From: Streptomyces sp. MJM8645
GTDB lineage: Bacteria; Actinomycetota; Actinomycetes; Streptomycetales; Streptomycetaceae
Assembly: GCF_001625365.1 (NCBI RefSeq)
Contig: NZ_LJJF01000002.1
Location: 806,001-870,000, forward strand
Length of the DNA stretch: 64,000 bases
Direction of reading: 5' to 3'
A program made the position numbers and the translations under genes. This document shows, piece by piece, positions 1-7,814 of the stretch (the stretch's first letter is position 1; each line of letters opens with the position of its first letter). The notes below the pieces were generated by a model. It was not told the origin of the DNA. It saw nothing but the letters and a program-made list of their open reading frames with translations, and did no database searches.

Positions 1-771
1 ATCAAGACCTCGTACAAGCACGGCCTCGACAAGGGCCGCGAGGAGCAGCACTACTACACGACGCTGACCGTCTACGACGACGTCACCGGCCTACCGGTCG
101 CCATGATGGACTGCTCGCGCATCGGCTCGCTCCGCACACCGGCCGTCTCCGCCCTGCTGGCCCGCGAGTGCGCCTCCCCCGACGCCTCCACGGCGCTGGT
201 GATCGGCACGGGAACACAGGGCCGCCTCGCGCTGCCGTTCCTGCTCACCACCCTGCCGAAGCTGGAGCGACTGCTGCTGGCCGGCACCCACCCCGACGGC
301 ATAGCCGCCGTCCGCCAGGAGCTGGAACGCCACTTCCCCGGCCGTGAGCTGGAGTTGGTCACCGACCTCAAGCGCGCCGCGCACGACGCGGACGTCATCG
401 TCGCCACCGCCGGCGCTCACACCTCCGCCGCCGTCGAGGCCGACTGGCTGAAGCCCGGCGCGACCGCGATCCTCGTCGGCCACGGCCTCGCCCCGTCCAC
501 GCTGCACCGAGCCGACCGCATCATCGCCACCAGCGAGGCCCAGATGCGCGTCACCGGCACCGACATGGCCGACGCCGACGGAAACCTGCCCGCCGTCGAC
601 CTGGAGCTGCCCGCCGCCATCTCCGGCGCCTCCCAGGCCCGTACCGCACCCGGCCAGCGGATCTTCGCCTACAACAGCGGCCTGGTCGTCACCGACATCG
701 CGCTGGGCCACCGCTTCGCCCAGCTCGCCGCCGACCAGAACCTCGGCACCGAGGTCGCGCTGTGGCGCTGA
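1..771 (+). CDS. SbnB-like N-(1-carboxylate-amino) acid dehydrogenase, ornithine cyclodeaminase fold (5' partial)
   Basis: The frame is open from base 1, so the N-terminus lies outside the window; 256 residues are visible and the family is usually about 330-350. A Rossmann glycine motif (VIGTGTQGRLA) and the following LPFLLTTLPKLERLLLAGT segment are typical of the ornithine cyclodeaminase/mu-crystallin family. The next two genes resemble SbnH and SbnA. In staphyloferrin B synthesis SbnA joins O-phosphoserine and glutamate, and SbnB oxidises the product to L-2,3-diaminopropionate plus 2-oxoglutarate. By this context I infer the same role here, in the cytoplasm. Its stop overlaps the next gene by 10 bp, so translation is probably coupled. 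A plain ornithine cyclodeaminase or alanine dehydrogenase cannot be excluded from the visible part. Confidence 0.75.
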   Translation: MKTSYKHGLDKGREEQHYYTTLTVYDDVTGLPVAMMDCSRIGSLRTPAVSALLARECASPDASTALVIGTGTQGRLALPFLLTTLPKLERLLLAGTHPDGIAAVRQELERHFPGRELELVTDLKRAAHDADVIVATAGAHTSAAVEADWLKPGATAILVGHGLAPSTLHRADRIIATSEAQMRVTGTDMADADGNLPAVDLELPAAISGASQARTAPGQRIFAYNSGLVVTDIALGHRFAQLAADQNLGTEVALWR

Positions 772-2105
772 CCCTTCCCGCCCACCCCGATCCCCTCCAC
801 GACAGGATCGCGGCCGGAGACCTCCTGCACGACCTCTCCCACGCCTTCGGCGGACCGTTCCACTTCGTGCTGCCCGAACGCTTCGACGCCAACCTCGCAG
901 CCTTCCGGGCCGCGCTCGACGAGGCGGAGGTGGAGGGCACGGTGTACTTCGCGAAGAAGGCCAACAAGGCCGCCGCGTTCGTCGAACGCTGCGCCCGCGC
1001 GGGAGCCGGCGTGGACGTCGCCAGCCACGGCGAGCTGCGCGAAGCCCTCGGCCACGGTGTGCGCGGCGAGGACCTCGTCGTCACCGGGCCCGCCAAAGCC
1101 GAGCCGCTGCTGCGCGTCGCGGCCCTCCAAGGCGCACTGATAGCCGTCGACTCCCTCGACGAACTGAGCCGCATCCTGCACCTGGACGTCCCCCGACCCG
1201 TCCGCATCCTGCTGCGCCGCTTCCCGCCCACCCACACCGGGAGCCGCTTCGGCCTCACCGACGACCAGCTCGACACCGTGCTGCTGCGCTGCGCCGCGGC
1301 GAAGGAGCGGGTCCGGATGGAGGGCTTCAGCTTCCACCTGTCCGGCTACGACGTGCAGCCCCGCGCCGACCTCGCCGGAGAGCTCGTCGAACTCTGCCTC
1401 AAGGCAAGGCTCCTGGGGCTGCAGGCCGACCGGATCAGCATCGGCGGCGGCTTCGCCGTCGACTACGTGCCCGCCGAGGCCTGGCACGCCTTCCTCGCCG
1501 AACAGGGCCCCGACGACTACCACGCCCGCAAGTCCTTCAGCACGGACGACTTCTATCCCTACCACTCGCCCGTCGCCGGGGCCGATGCCCTGCGGGCCGT
1601 CCTCGCCGCCCGCCCCCACGGCACGGGTGAGCCGCTGGCCGGGCGGCTGCGGGAGGCGGGCGTAATGCTGCTGCTGGAACCCGGACGCGCCCTGCTGGCC
1701 GGGGCCGGCTCCTCGGTGTTCGCCGTCCAGGGCGTCAAGGACCGCCCCGGGTACGGGATCGTCACCGTCGACGGCAGCAGCCTGAGCCTGTCCGAGCAGT
1801 GGTTCAACAGCGAGTACCTGCCCGACCCCCTGCTCCTCACCCCGCACCCCGACCAGGACGCCGCGGAGTACCGGGCGTGCGTGGGCGGGGCCAGCTGCCT
1901 CGACTCCGACCTGCTCACCTGGCGCAAGATCGCCTTCCCCCGCCGCCCCCGGGTCGGCGACCTGCTCGTCTATCCCAACACCGCCGGCTACCAGATGGAC
2001 TCGAACGAGTCCCCCTTCCACGACCTCCCCCTGCCGGCCAAGGTCGTCATCCACCACGAGAACGGCCGGCTGCGCTGGCGTCTCGACCGCCGCCCGGCCC
2101 TGTGA
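762..2105 (+). CDS. PLP-dependent decarboxylase, SbnH/diaminopimelate-decarboxylase type
   Basis: A 447-residue fold-type III PLP enzyme. The N-terminal barrel carries the PLP lysine region (VYFAKKANKAAAF), a GVDVASHGEL segment and a glycine-rich phosphate-binding loop (ISIGGGFAVDY). The C-terminal part has the CVGGASCLDSD motif, matching the CxxxD active-site loop of the DapDC/ornithine decarboxylase family, and a YPNTAGYQMD segment. In staphyloferrin B synthesis SbnH decarboxylates the citryl-diaminopropionate intermediate; position between SbnB-like and SbnA-like genes suggests a comparable step here. The GTG start overlaps the preceding stop by 10 bp. The substrate is inferred from context only; direct diaminopropionate or ornithine decarboxylation is an alternative. 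Confidence 0.75.
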   Translation: MALTLPAHPDPLHDRIAAGDLLHDLSHAFGGPFHFVLPERFDANLAAFRAALDEAEVEGTVYFAKKANKAAAFVERCARAGAGVDVASHGELREALGHGVRGEDLVVTGPAKAEPLLRVAALQGALIAVDSLDELSRILHLDVPRPVRILLRRFPPTHTGSRFGLTDDQLDTVLLRCAAAKERVRMEGFSFHLSGYDVQPRADLAGELVELCLKARLLGLQADRISIGGGFAVDYVPAEAWHAFLAEQGPDDYHARKSFSTDDFYPYHSPVAGADALRAVLAARPHGTGEPLAGRLREAGVMLLLEPGRALLAGAGSSVFAVQGVKDRPGYGIVTVDGSSLSLSEQWFNSEYLPDPLLLTPHPDQDAAEYRACVGGASCLDSDLLTWRKIAFPRRPRVGDLLVYPNTAGYQMDSNESPFHDLPLPAKVVIHHENGRLRWRLDRRPAL

Positions 2106-2143
2106 CCCGACACCGCACCGCTCCCGAGAAAGCGCCCCTCGCC

Positions 2144-3175
2144 ATGACCGACGCCCTCCACCGCCCCCCGGTGGTCACCCGGATGACCGATCTCATCGGC
2201 TACACCCCGCTGTTCGAGCTCGCCCGCGCCGACAACGGCGCCCGCCTCCTGCTGAAGCTGGAGATGTTCAACCCCACCGGCAGCGCCAAGATCCGCATGG
2301 CCCGGCAGATGGTCCTCGACGCCGAGGAGCGCGGCCTGCTGCGCGAGGGCGGCCACATCATCGAGTCCACCTCCGGCAACACCGGCCTCGGGCTGGCCGT
2401 CGTCGCCGCCGAGCGCGGCCACCGCTTCACCGCCGTCGTCGACAACCACGCCGCCGCCGACAAGCTGCGCGGCATGAAGGCGATGGGCACCGAGCTCGTG
2501 TACGTCGACGCCGACACCGACGGCGAGGAGCTCCACACCGCCGCCCGCGAGGAACTGGCCGAGGAGATGGCCCGCGGCAAGGACAACACGTTCTTCACCG
2601 AGCAGCACAACAACCCCAGCAACGCGGTGGGTTACTTCGCGGTCGGCCGGGAGATCGCCCAGGCCCTCGACAACCGGGTCGACGTGCTGATCGGCGCGGT
2701 CGGCACCGGCGGCGGCCTGTGCGGCACCGCCCGCGAGCTCAAGAAGTACGTGCCCGGTGTCTCGGTCGTCGGTGTCGAGCCGAAGGGCTCCATCGCCTTC
2801 GGCCCGCCCGCCCACGACTACTACCAGTCCGGCACCGGCACCCCCGAAGGCGCCACCATCGGCCTGCTCGTCGACTACGACCTCATCGACGAGGGCGTCA
2901 AGGTCGGCGACGTCGAGGCCTTCGCCACCGCCCGCGTCGTCGCCCGCCGCACCGGCCTGCTCATCGGCGGCTCCGCCGGCGGCGTCGTCCACGACGCCCT
3001 GGCCCGCCTGACGGCCCTTCCGCCGGACGCCGTCATGGTCGCGTTCATCAACGACGGCGGCGAGAAGTACATGGATACCGTCTTCAACGACGACTGGATG
3101 ACCGCCCGCAACCTCATCGACGAGGCCGTCGAGGCCGAGATCGACGAGTCCCTCGCCAAACTCCGCAGGCCCTGA
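2144..3175 (+). CDS. SbnA-like PLP synthase (cysteine synthase family)
   Basis: A 343-residue fold-type II PLP enzyme. It has TGSAKIRMA, where the lysine forms the Schiff base, the substrate loop STSGNTGLGLAV, and the phosphate-binding GAVGTGGGLCGT. These match the cysteine synthase family and the SbnA branch, which makes N-(1-amino-1-carboxyl-2-ethyl)-glutamate from O-phosphoserine and glutamate for L-Dap formation. I chose the ATG at 2144, 38 bp after the decarboxylase stop, because residues from there align with the family; the reading frame extends upstream to 1799 but only as a shadow of the decarboxylase gene. With the SbnB-like gene it forms a complete diaminopropionate-supply pair. 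Confidence 0.8.
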   Translation: MTDALHRPPVVTRMTDLIGYTPLFELARADNGARLLLKLEMFNPTGSAKIRMARQMVLDAEERGLLREGGHIIESTSGNTGLGLAVVAAERGHRFTAVVDNHAAADKLRGMKAMGTELVYVDADTDGEELHTAAREELAEEMARGKDNTFFTEQHNNPSNAVGYFAVGREIAQALDNRVDVLIGAVGTGGGLCGTARELKKYVPGVSVVGVEPKGSIAFGPPAHDYYQSGTGTPEGATIGLLVDYDLIDEGVKVGDVEAFATARVVARRTGLLIGGSAGGVVHDALARLTALPPDAVMVAFINDGGEKYMDTVFNDDWMTARNLIDEAVEAEIDESLAKLRRP

Positions 3176-3240
3176 CACCCAGAGACGTGACACCCAGAGA
3201 CGTGACATCCAGAGACGTGACATTGAGAGACTGACACCCA
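3173..3240 (+). repeat. Tandem 15-bp repeats between synthase and MATE genes
   Basis: The unit TGACACCCAGAGACG occurs at 3173-3187 and 3188-3202, with one mismatch at 3203-3217, a degenerate copy at 3218-3231 and a 9-bp remnant at 3232-3240. The first copy includes the stop codon of the SbnA-like gene. The repeats fill almost the entire spacer before the MATE start codon. Confidence 0.9.
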
Positions 3241-3242
3241 CC

Positions 3243-4691
3243 ATGCAGCAGCTGACCACCCTGGCGCGCGACAGCCGCGCCCTCACCGCCCTCGCCGTCC
3301 CGCTCGCCCTCACCCAGCTCGCCCAGGTCGCCCTCACCACCACCGACACGATCATGATGGGCGTCCTGGGCACCGAGGCGCTGGCCGCCGGCGGCCTCGC
3401 CCTGGTGATCTTCAACCAGCTCCGCACCATGGGCGTCGGGCTGGTCACCTCCGTCGGCAACCAGGTGGCAGCGGCAGCGGCCCGCGCCGAGCGCGGCGCC
3501 GAGGAGACCGGGGCCAAGGAGACCGGAGCCGCCAGCGAACCGGCCACCGGCGCCGACCACGAGGTCCGGGGCCTGGTGCGTGCCGCGATGGCCGTCGCCA
3601 CCCTCGCCGGCCTGGCCGGCGCCGTCCTGATGGTCCTCATCGGCCAGGCCGCCACCTGGCTCGGCCAGGACGCCACCGTCGCCCACCGCGCCCAGGGCAT
3701 GCTCGCCGCCCTCGCCCCCGGCCTCGTGCCCTGCCTGTGGTTCCAGGCCGTCCGCCAGTTCACCGTCGGCATGCGCCGCCCCCAGGCCCTGCTGCAGATC
3801 ACCCTCGCCTCCGTCGCCGTCAACGCCGCCCTCAACTGGGCCTTCATCCACGGCACCTGGGGCCTGCCCCGGCTCGGCCTCACCGGTATCGGCGTCGCCA
3901 CCAGCAGCGTCTACCTGCTGTCCTTCCTCGCCCTCTACGCCTCCGCCCGCCGCGACCCGCACCTCGCCCCCCTGCTCAGCCTCGACTTCTGGCGCGCCGA
4001 TCCGGCAACCGTCCGCCGCCTGCTCGGCCTGGGCACCCCCATCGCGGCCACCTACGGCTCCGAGGCCGGGTTCTTCTCCGTCACCGCCCTGCTCGCCGGC
4101 AGCTTCGGCCCGGCGGCGCTCGCCGCCCACACCGCGGTCAACCAGCTCGTCTACATCGTCTTCCAGGTCGCCGTCGGCCTCTCCCACGCGGCCTCCATCA
4201 ACGTCAGCCGCGAACTCGCCCTCGGCGAGCACGCGGCCGCCCGCCGTATCAAGAACACCGCACTCGCCTGCGGCGCCGCCGTCACCACCCTCGTCGGCCT
4301 CGTCTACCTCACCGTCCCGGACCTCGTCCTGCGCCCCTACTTCGACCCGGACGCGCCCGCCGACCAACAGGGCCTGACCATCGCGACCAGCCTCCTCGTC
4401 ATGGTCGCCGTCCTGCAACTCTTCGACTGCGCCCAGAACATCGGCGTCGGACTGCTACGCGGCCTCGACGACACCAAGAGCGGCTTCCGCATCACCCTCA
4501 TCGGCTACTGGGCCGTCGGCCTGCCCTCCGCCTGGCTCCTCGCCTACCCCCTCGGCGGCGACATCCGCGGCCTCTGGTTCGGGCTGCTCATCGGCCTCGC
4601 CACCACCGCCGCCCTCCTCCTGCGCCGCTACAGCCGCTCCCTCGCCGCGAAGGCCGCCGCGGCGCCCGCAGCCGTCTCCGCCGGAGCCTGA
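3243..4691 (+). CDS. MATE family efflux transporter
   Basis: A 482-residue polytopic membrane protein with about twelve hydrophobic segments in two similar halves. The first half has PLALTQLAQVALTTTDTIMMG and the second has GTPIAATYGSEAGFFSVTALLAG, both typical of the MATE (NorM/DinF) fold. Family members export cationic drugs or metabolites by H+ or Na+ antiport. Its position directly after the Dap-synthesis genes suggests that it exports or gives self-resistance to the pathway product. A charged insertion (about residues 80-105, rich in Ala/Glu/Thr) sits in the loop after the second membrane segment. No strong ribosome binding site precedes the ATG; GAGAG at 3225-3229 is the best candidate. 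A hairpin follows the gene. Confidence 0.88.
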   Translation: MQQLTTLARDSRALTALAVPLALTQLAQVALTTTDTIMMGVLGTEALAAGGLALVIFNQLRTMGVGLVTSVGNQVAAAAARAERGAEETGAKETGAASEPATGADHEVRGLVRAAMAVATLAGLAGAVLMVLIGQAATWLGQDATVAHRAQGMLAALAPGLVPCLWFQAVRQFTVGMRRPQALLQITLASVAVNAALNWAFIHGTWGLPRLGLTGIGVATSSVYLLSFLALYASARRDPHLAPLLSLDFWRADPATVRRLLGLGTPIAATYGSEAGFFSVTALLAGSFGPAALAAHTAVNQLVYIVFQVAVGLSHAASINVSRELALGEHAAARRIKNTALACGAAVTTLVGLVYLTVPDLVLRPYFDPDAPADQQGLTIATSLLVMVAVLQLFDCAQNIGVGLLRGLDDTKSGFRITLIGYWAVGLPSAWLLAYPLGGDIRGLWFGLLIGLATTAALLLRRYSRSLAAKAAAAPAAVSAGA

Positions 4692-4704
4692 CCGCCCGCC
4701 CGCC

Positions 4705-4747
4705 CGCCGGAGGTGCCGGGGCAAGGCCCCCACCCCGCCCTCCGGCG
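4705..4747 (+). terminator. Hairpin terminator after the MATE gene
   Basis: CGCCGGAGG (4705-4713) pairs with CCTCCGGCG (4739-4747). An inner GGGGC/GCCCC stem lies at 4718-4730. It is 14 bp after the MATE stop and before the next promoter. There is no U-tract, as is usual in Streptomyces. Confidence 0.6.
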
Positions 4748-4779
4748 GCACGTGCCGTTCTTTCGCTGGCCCTCACCCC

Positions 4780-4808
4780 TTGCCGGAACGTTCCGGCATG
4801 GCTACATT
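4780..4808 (+). promoter_or_regulatory. Promoter with overlapping 18-bp palindromic operator
   Basis: TTGCCG (4780-4785) and TACATT (4803-4808) are separated by exactly 17 bp and form a plausible vegetative promoter. A perfect 18-bp palindrome with a central CG, TGCCGGAACGTTCCGGCA, covers 4781-4798, that is the -35 element and most of the spacer. This is a typical repressor position; centrally CG-symmetric sites are common for LacI-type regulators, although no such regulator gene lies nearby. It would drive the small ORF and the nitrilase gene. Confidence 0.6.
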
Positions 4809-4889
4809 CTTCATCACGCCAGCAAAGCTGACTGAACTTTCAGTTATGTCGCAGGGTCGCGCCAGCACCAGAGAACAGAAGGAACACCC

Positions 4890-4988
4890 ATGACCACGTC
4901 CACCACCACCGGCCGCACGGCCGCCGGAGGCCCCGCCTCCCGCACCTGCCGGACGTCCCGCCGGCAGACGAGGACGGTCCGCCCGTGA
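4890..4988 (+). CDS. Small leader ORF overlapping the nitrilase start
   Basis: A 32-codon reading frame starting MTTSTTTGRTAAGG and rich in Thr, Ser and Arg. It has a good ribosome binding site (AGAAGGA, 4877-4883) and begins about 80 bp after the promoter. Its stop TGA (4986-4988) overlaps the GTG start of the nitrilase gene as GTGA, the usual signature of translational coupling. I see no domain. It could be a real leader peptide that couples translation of the amidase, or a truncated N-terminal remnant. Confidence 0.4.
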   Translation: MTTSTTTGRTAAGGPASRTCRTSRRQTRTVRP

Positions 4989-5929
4989 CCTCGTACGCCG
5001 TCCTCACCTCCTTCGGCTCTCCGCTCGGCTCCCCCGGCCGCACCAGGCCGGCCGAACGCACGCAACTGCGCGTCGGGCTCGTGCAGATGCGCTGGTACGC
5101 CGACCCGGCCGAGCACGACGACCGGCTGCGCGAGGGCGTGGCACTCGCCGCCGCGCAGGGCGCGACGATGGTGTGCCTGCCCGAGCTGACCCGCAGCCCC
5201 TACTTCTGCAACACCGACGACCCGATGGCGGAGGGCGCCGCCCGCTACCTGGAGGACGTCGAAACCGGGCCCACCGCCAGCCTCGCCGCCGAACTCGCCG
5301 CGGAACTGGGCATCAGCGTCCACGCCTCCCTGTACGAGCGCGCCGAGGACGGCGGCCTCGGCTACAACACGGCCATCTGCGTGGACCGCGACGGCACCCT
5401 CGTCGCCCGGACGCGGAAGAACCACATCCCGGCCTTCCCCGGCTACCGCGAGGACCTGTGCTTCCGCCCCGGCGACAGCGGGTTCCCCGTCCTGACCCAC
5501 CAGGGCGCCGCCTTCGGCTTCCCCACCTGCTGGGACGAGTGGTTCCCCGAACTCGCCCGCGCCTACGCGCTCGGCGGCGCCGAGGTCCTCGTCCACCCCA
5601 CCGCCATCGGCTCCGAGGTGGACCTCCCGGACTTCGACACCCGGCCCATGTGGGAGCACGCCATCAGCGCCAACGGCCTCGCCAACGCGCTGTTCATGAT
5701 CGTGCCCAACCGGATCGGGACGGAGGGCCGGTCCACCTTCTACGGCTCGTCGTTCATCTCCGACCCGTACGGCCGGATCCTGCTCCGCGCCCCGCGCGAC
5801 CGGCCCGCCGTCCTGGTCGCCGACCTCGACCTCGACCAGTGCCGGGACTGGCGGGAGTTCGGCCTCCTGCGCACCCGCCGCCCCGAGCTGTACGCCCCGC
5901 TGACCGCGGCGAGCCGCACCGACGCCTGA
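4985..5929 (+). CDS. Carbon-nitrogen hydrolase, N-carbamoylputrescine amidase-like
   Basis: A 314-residue nitrilase-superfamily amidase. The catalytic triad is visible: Glu in VCLPELTRSPYF, Lys in ARTRKNHIPAF, and Cys in FPTCWDEWFPE. The CWDEWFPE and PELTRSPYFC segments closely resemble plant and bacterial N-carbamoylputrescine amidases (AguB), which release putrescine, CO2 and ammonia. About 30 residues precede the family's normal start (around QLRVGLVQMRW), so translation may begin later. It follows its own promoter and may process an amide or carbamoyl group in the upstream pathway; that link is inferred from proximity and shared direction. Confidence 0.75.
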   Translation: MTSYAVLTSFGSPLGSPGRTRPAERTQLRVGLVQMRWYADPAEHDDRLREGVALAAAQGATMVCLPELTRSPYFCNTDDPMAEGAARYLEDVETGPTASLAAELAAELGISVHASLYERAEDGGLGYNTAICVDRDGTLVARTRKNHIPAFPGYREDLCFRPGDSGFPVLTHQGAAFGFPTCWDEWFPELARAYALGGAEVLVHPTAIGSEVDLPDFDTRPMWEHAISANGLANALFMIVPNRIGTEGRSTFYGSSFISDPYGRILLRAPRDRPAVLVADLDLDQCRDWREFGLLRTRRPELYAPLTAASRTDA

Positions 5930-5932
5930 CCG

Positions 5933-5962
5933 GACGCCCCGGCGCACCCCCGCCGGGGCGTC
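5933..5962 (+). terminator. Strong hairpin terminator after the amidase gene
   Basis: A perfect 12-bp stem, GACGCCCCGGCG (5933-5944) with CGCCGGGGCGTC (5951-5962), around a 6-base loop, starting 4 bp after the stop codon. It separates this operon from the convergent lipoprotein gene. Confidence 0.75.
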
Positions 5963-6060
5963 CCGCCGCCCCTTTCGCCCCGTCGGGCGCCGGATGCACG
6001 CCGGGGCCGGCGCCAACTACCGTATCCAGTAACGCAGTTGACGCACTCGCCGCGCCGGCC

Positions 6061-6663
6061 TCAGCCGGTGGCCGTCGGAGTGGGAGAAGCCGCGCCGGTG
6101 GGCGGGGCCTGGCAGGGCAGGACGACCATCACACTCACACCCTGGCCGGGCTTCGACGCGCCCGCCGAAACGGTGTAGCCGTCGGGCTCGTGGACGGCAT
6201 CGAACTCCCAGGTGGGCGCGGTGGACTGAGCGTCCGAACCGGACGCCAACGAGGTGATCTTGAAGCCCTCGCCGGCGAGCTTCTCCCGCAGCGCCCGCAG
6301 CACCTCTGGGCGCTGGTCGTCCGTGGCCTTCAACAGAACCCCAGAGCTGAGCTGGTAGGCCTCGCCCTCATCGGCCACACCCAACCCCCGCCCCTGGCAC
6401 CTGTAGTAGCCGACGAGCTTGCTCCACGGATCGCGCTCAAGGCCCGTCAGCTCGCGCACGTGGTCCTGGACCCGATCCGTCCGGGCCAGCGCCTCCTCCC
6501 GGGACTCGACACGTGTGGGCGCGCTCGGTGTTCCCGATCCTCCGCCCGGCGACCCCACGGACGAGCACGAGCCGAGCACCAGGGTGCCCGACACCATCAC
6601 CACGGCCGCGCAGGCCGCCCGTGCGGCTGCCCCGGACGGCACGGCCGTCGATCTCTTCAACAA
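6061..6663 (-). CDS. Putative secreted lipoprotein
   Basis: A 200-residue protein with a positively charged N-terminus, a hydrophobic stretch (AACAAVVMVSGTLVLG) and a lipobox ending VLGSC, so the cysteine near residue 33 should be lipidated and the rest exposed outside the membrane. A Gly/Ser/Pro/Thr-rich linker follows. The remaining sequence has an acidic/basic helix and a C-terminal beta-rich part; it matches the general pattern of small actinomycete lipoproteins of unknown function. It ends in a low-complexity PTPTATG tail. It is a single gene, convergent with the amidase gene. I do not recognise a specific domain. Confidence 0.7.
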   Translation of the reverse strand: MLKRSTAVPSGAAARAACAAVVMVSGTLVLGSCSSVGSPGGGSGTPSAPTRVESREEALARTDRVQDHVRELTGLERDPWSKLVGYYRCQGRGLGVADEGEAYQLSSGVLLKATDDQRPEVLRALREKLAGEGFKITSLASGSDAQSTAPTWEFDAVHEPDGYTVSAGASKPGQGVSVMVVLPCQAPPTGAASPTPTATG

Positions 6664-6868
6664 GTGCAGTACTCTCCCCCGCTGACAGGTGTGCGTTGTG
6701 CCATCCGGATGCTACGGCACCACCGGGGAGGCTCCGCAGGTGGCGCCGAAGCGTGACAGCTGACACCAAGGCGCGCGCGTACCGATGGACCCGAGGGACC
6801 CGGGGAGCCACCTGACGAGCACGATGAACCGGGCCACCACAGGTGGAACCCGGCCGGACATGTGGGAA

Positions 6869-7720
6869 CTACGGGAGACGTGTCGCCGTCCGGACGAGGT
6901 CGGCGACGGCCCTGGACCGACTGTGCGGTGGCCAGGCGATCACCGTGGTGACTTTCGGCGCGTCCAGCACGGGCACGGCGGCGAGGCCACCGTGCAGTTG
7001 GGCTCGGCACGACTCCGGTGAGACCGCGCAGGCCCGGCCGAGCGCGACGAGCTGCAACAACTGTGCGTGGTCGCGGACTTGGGGGCCGGGTCCGGGTGCG
7101 TAGGTGCCGTCGGGGTTGGGCCAGCGCGGCAGCGGCAGGCCCGGCAGCCCGGTGATGTCGGCCATGTGTACGTGATCCCGGACGGTCAGCGGATGCCCGG
7201 CCGGCAGGACCACCACCTGGCCCTCCGTGCCAAGTTCTTCGGTGTGGAGCCCGGCCGTCGAGTCGAACGGCCGGTGCAGCAGCGCCACATCGGCTCGGCC
7301 CTCGCGCAGAAGTCGTCCCTGCTCGGCCGGGCCGCACAGGATGACGTCGACGGGGACCGAACCGGGTTCGGCGGCGTACGCGTCGAGCAGTTCCGCCAGC
7401 AGTTCGCTGGACGCGCTGGCCTTCGTGACCAGGACCAGGCCGGGGCCGCCGGTGGGGGAAGCGGCGGCGCGGCGGGTCCGACGCTCGGCGGCGTCGACCG
7501 CCTCCAGGACCGCCCGGCCCTCGACCAGCAGCACCGATCCGGCCTCGGTCAGCGTGACGGTGCGGCTGGTCCGGTCCAGCAGCGCTGCCCCGAGCCGGCG
7601 TTCGAGCTGCTGGATCGCCCGTGACAGCGGCGGTTGCGCGATCCCGAGGCGCTGCGCGGCGCGCCCGAAGTGCAGCTCTTCGGCGACGGCGACGAAGTAG
7701 CGCAGTTCCCGGGTCTCCAT
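6869..7720 (-). CDS. LysR-type transcriptional regulator
   Basis: A 283-residue regulator from the ATG at 7720 (METRELRYFVAVAEELHFG). The N-terminal winged helix has the diagnostic RAAQRLGIAQPPLSRAIQQL recognition segment. The C-terminal periplasmic-binding-protein-like effector domain includes PAGHPLTV and a conserved VSPESCRAQLHGGLAAVPV region. It is divergent from the short-chain reductase gene with a 94-bp spacer holding a T-N11-A box, so it very likely controls that gene and itself. An in-frame upstream extension to 7855 lies inside the spacer and the reductase gene and is not used. Confidence 0.9.
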   Translation of the reverse strand: METRELRYFVAVAEELHFGRAAQRLGIAQPPLSRAIQQLERRLGAALLDRTSRTVTLTEAGSVLLVEGRAVLEAVDAAERRTRRAAASPTGGPGLVLVTKASASSELLAELLDAYAAEPGSVPVDVILCGPAEQGRLLREGRADVALLHRPFDSTAGLHTEELGTEGQVVVLPAGHPLTVRDHVHMADITGLPGLPLPRWPNPDGTYAPGPGPQVRDHAQLLQLVALGRACAVSPESCRAQLHGGLAAVPVLDAPKVTTVIAWPPHSRSRAVADLVRTATRLP

Positions 7721-7742
7721 CCGGCCACGGTACTCCGGATCA

Positions 7743-7757
7743 ATACCCGGACGGTAT
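7743..7757. promoter_or_regulatory. LysR-type T-N11-A operator
   Basis: ATACC-N5-GGTAT is a perfect inverted repeat in the spacer between the divergent LysR and reductase genes. T at 7744 and A at 7756 are separated by 11 bases, as expected for the LysR recognition box. Confidence 0.6.
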
Positions 7758-7814
7758 CGGTGCCCACCCGATCGGTCTTGGACCCCCACCGGGGGCCGAG
7801 GGCAGCATGGCCCC

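Noticed and set aside
2144..5929. Calling the left-edge operon a staphyloferrin B cluster
   Set aside because: No IucA/IucC-type NIS synthetase is visible, the exporter is of a different family, and an amidase is present; only precursor supply is supported.
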